From Listeria marthii FSL S4-120 (lineage in GTDB: Bacteria; Bacillota; Bacilli; Lactobacillales; Listeriaceae): DNA of 5,367 nucleotides. The position numbers and the translations under genes were made by a program. Each line of letters begins with the position of its first letter. Position 1 is the first letter of the stretch. The stretch spans positions 743,824 to 749,190 of the forward strand of contig CM001047.1 in NCBI GenBank assembly GCA_000183865.1, in the 5' to 3' direction. Positions 5,357 to 5,367 of the stretch are shown one piece after another. Under the pieces are notes generated by a model that saw nothing but the letters and a program-made list of their open reading frames with translations, ran no database searches and was not told the origin of the DNA.

Positions 5357-5367
5357 AAAAAATGATC
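5353..5367 (+). CDS. Start of a third operon gene, probably the ABC permease (five codons only)
   Basis: ATG at 5353 overlaps the ATPase stop as ATGA, has a strong ribosome site upstream and encodes MKKMI before the window ends. In GntR-ABC operons of this type the ATPase gene is normally followed by its membrane permease. That role is inferred from position; five residues cannot show it. Confidence 0.6.

Noticed and set aside
1..5367. CRISPR array, tRNA, rRNA, insertion sequence or phage attachment site
   Set aside because: I saw no regularly spaced repeats, cloverleaf, transposase frame, terminal inverted repeats or integrase anywhere in the window.

Overview
The window looks like an accessory stretch of a low-GC Firmicute chromosome, most probably a Listeria species. 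The reasons are AT-rich DNA with strong AGGAGG-type ribosome binding sites, two secreted leucine-rich-repeat (LRR) surface proteins of the internalin-like kind (one with a complete LPTTG sortase anchor and a MucBP repeat), a PrfA-like Crp/Fnr regulator, and a YtrA-type GntR/ABC operon. The genus is inferred from architecture, not from a database match.

Layout, left to right. (1) Positions 1-992, minus strand: the N-terminal 330 residues of a secreted LRR protein; its C-terminus lies beyond the left edge. (2) 993-1471: a 479-bp AT-rich gap between divergent genes, holding a promoter-like TATAAT for the right-hand gene, a long imperfect inverted repeat (1129-1166) and a possible 25-codon ORF. 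(3) 1472-3163, plus strand: a 563-residue sortase-anchored protein with plant-type LTGxIP LRRs, a MucBP repeat, an Ig-like domain, a Pro/Thr/Ser-rich stalk and LPTTG. (4) 3164-3370: directly after that stop codon, what looks like a decayed 3' remnant of a glycoside hydrolase family 1 (6-phospho-beta-glucosidase) gene, followed by a plus-strand intrinsic terminator at 3399-3428. (5) 3384-4043, minus strand: a Crp/Fnr-family regulator whose last codons contain that terminator. (6) 4044-4305: a divergent promoter region. (7) 4306-5367, plus strand: a tightly packed operon of GntR/YtrA repressor, ABC ATPase and the first five codons of a third gene, probably the permease.

How they work together. 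The two divergent LRR proteins share a related N-terminal cap and are probably a pair of envelope adhesins that arose by duplication. They seem to have been placed next to, or replaced most of, a sugar-utilisation gene whose 3' end and terminator survive. The right-hand operon is a self-contained repressor plus exporter module of the kind that responds to envelope stress or cell-wall antibiotics. The Crp/Fnr regulator stands alone and could control either side. I see no phage, transposase, CRISPR, tRNA or rRNA in the window, and nothing that clearly amounts to a new multi-gene system. The most informative oddities are the GH1 remnant, its terminator inside the regulator gene, and the plant-type LRR protein.
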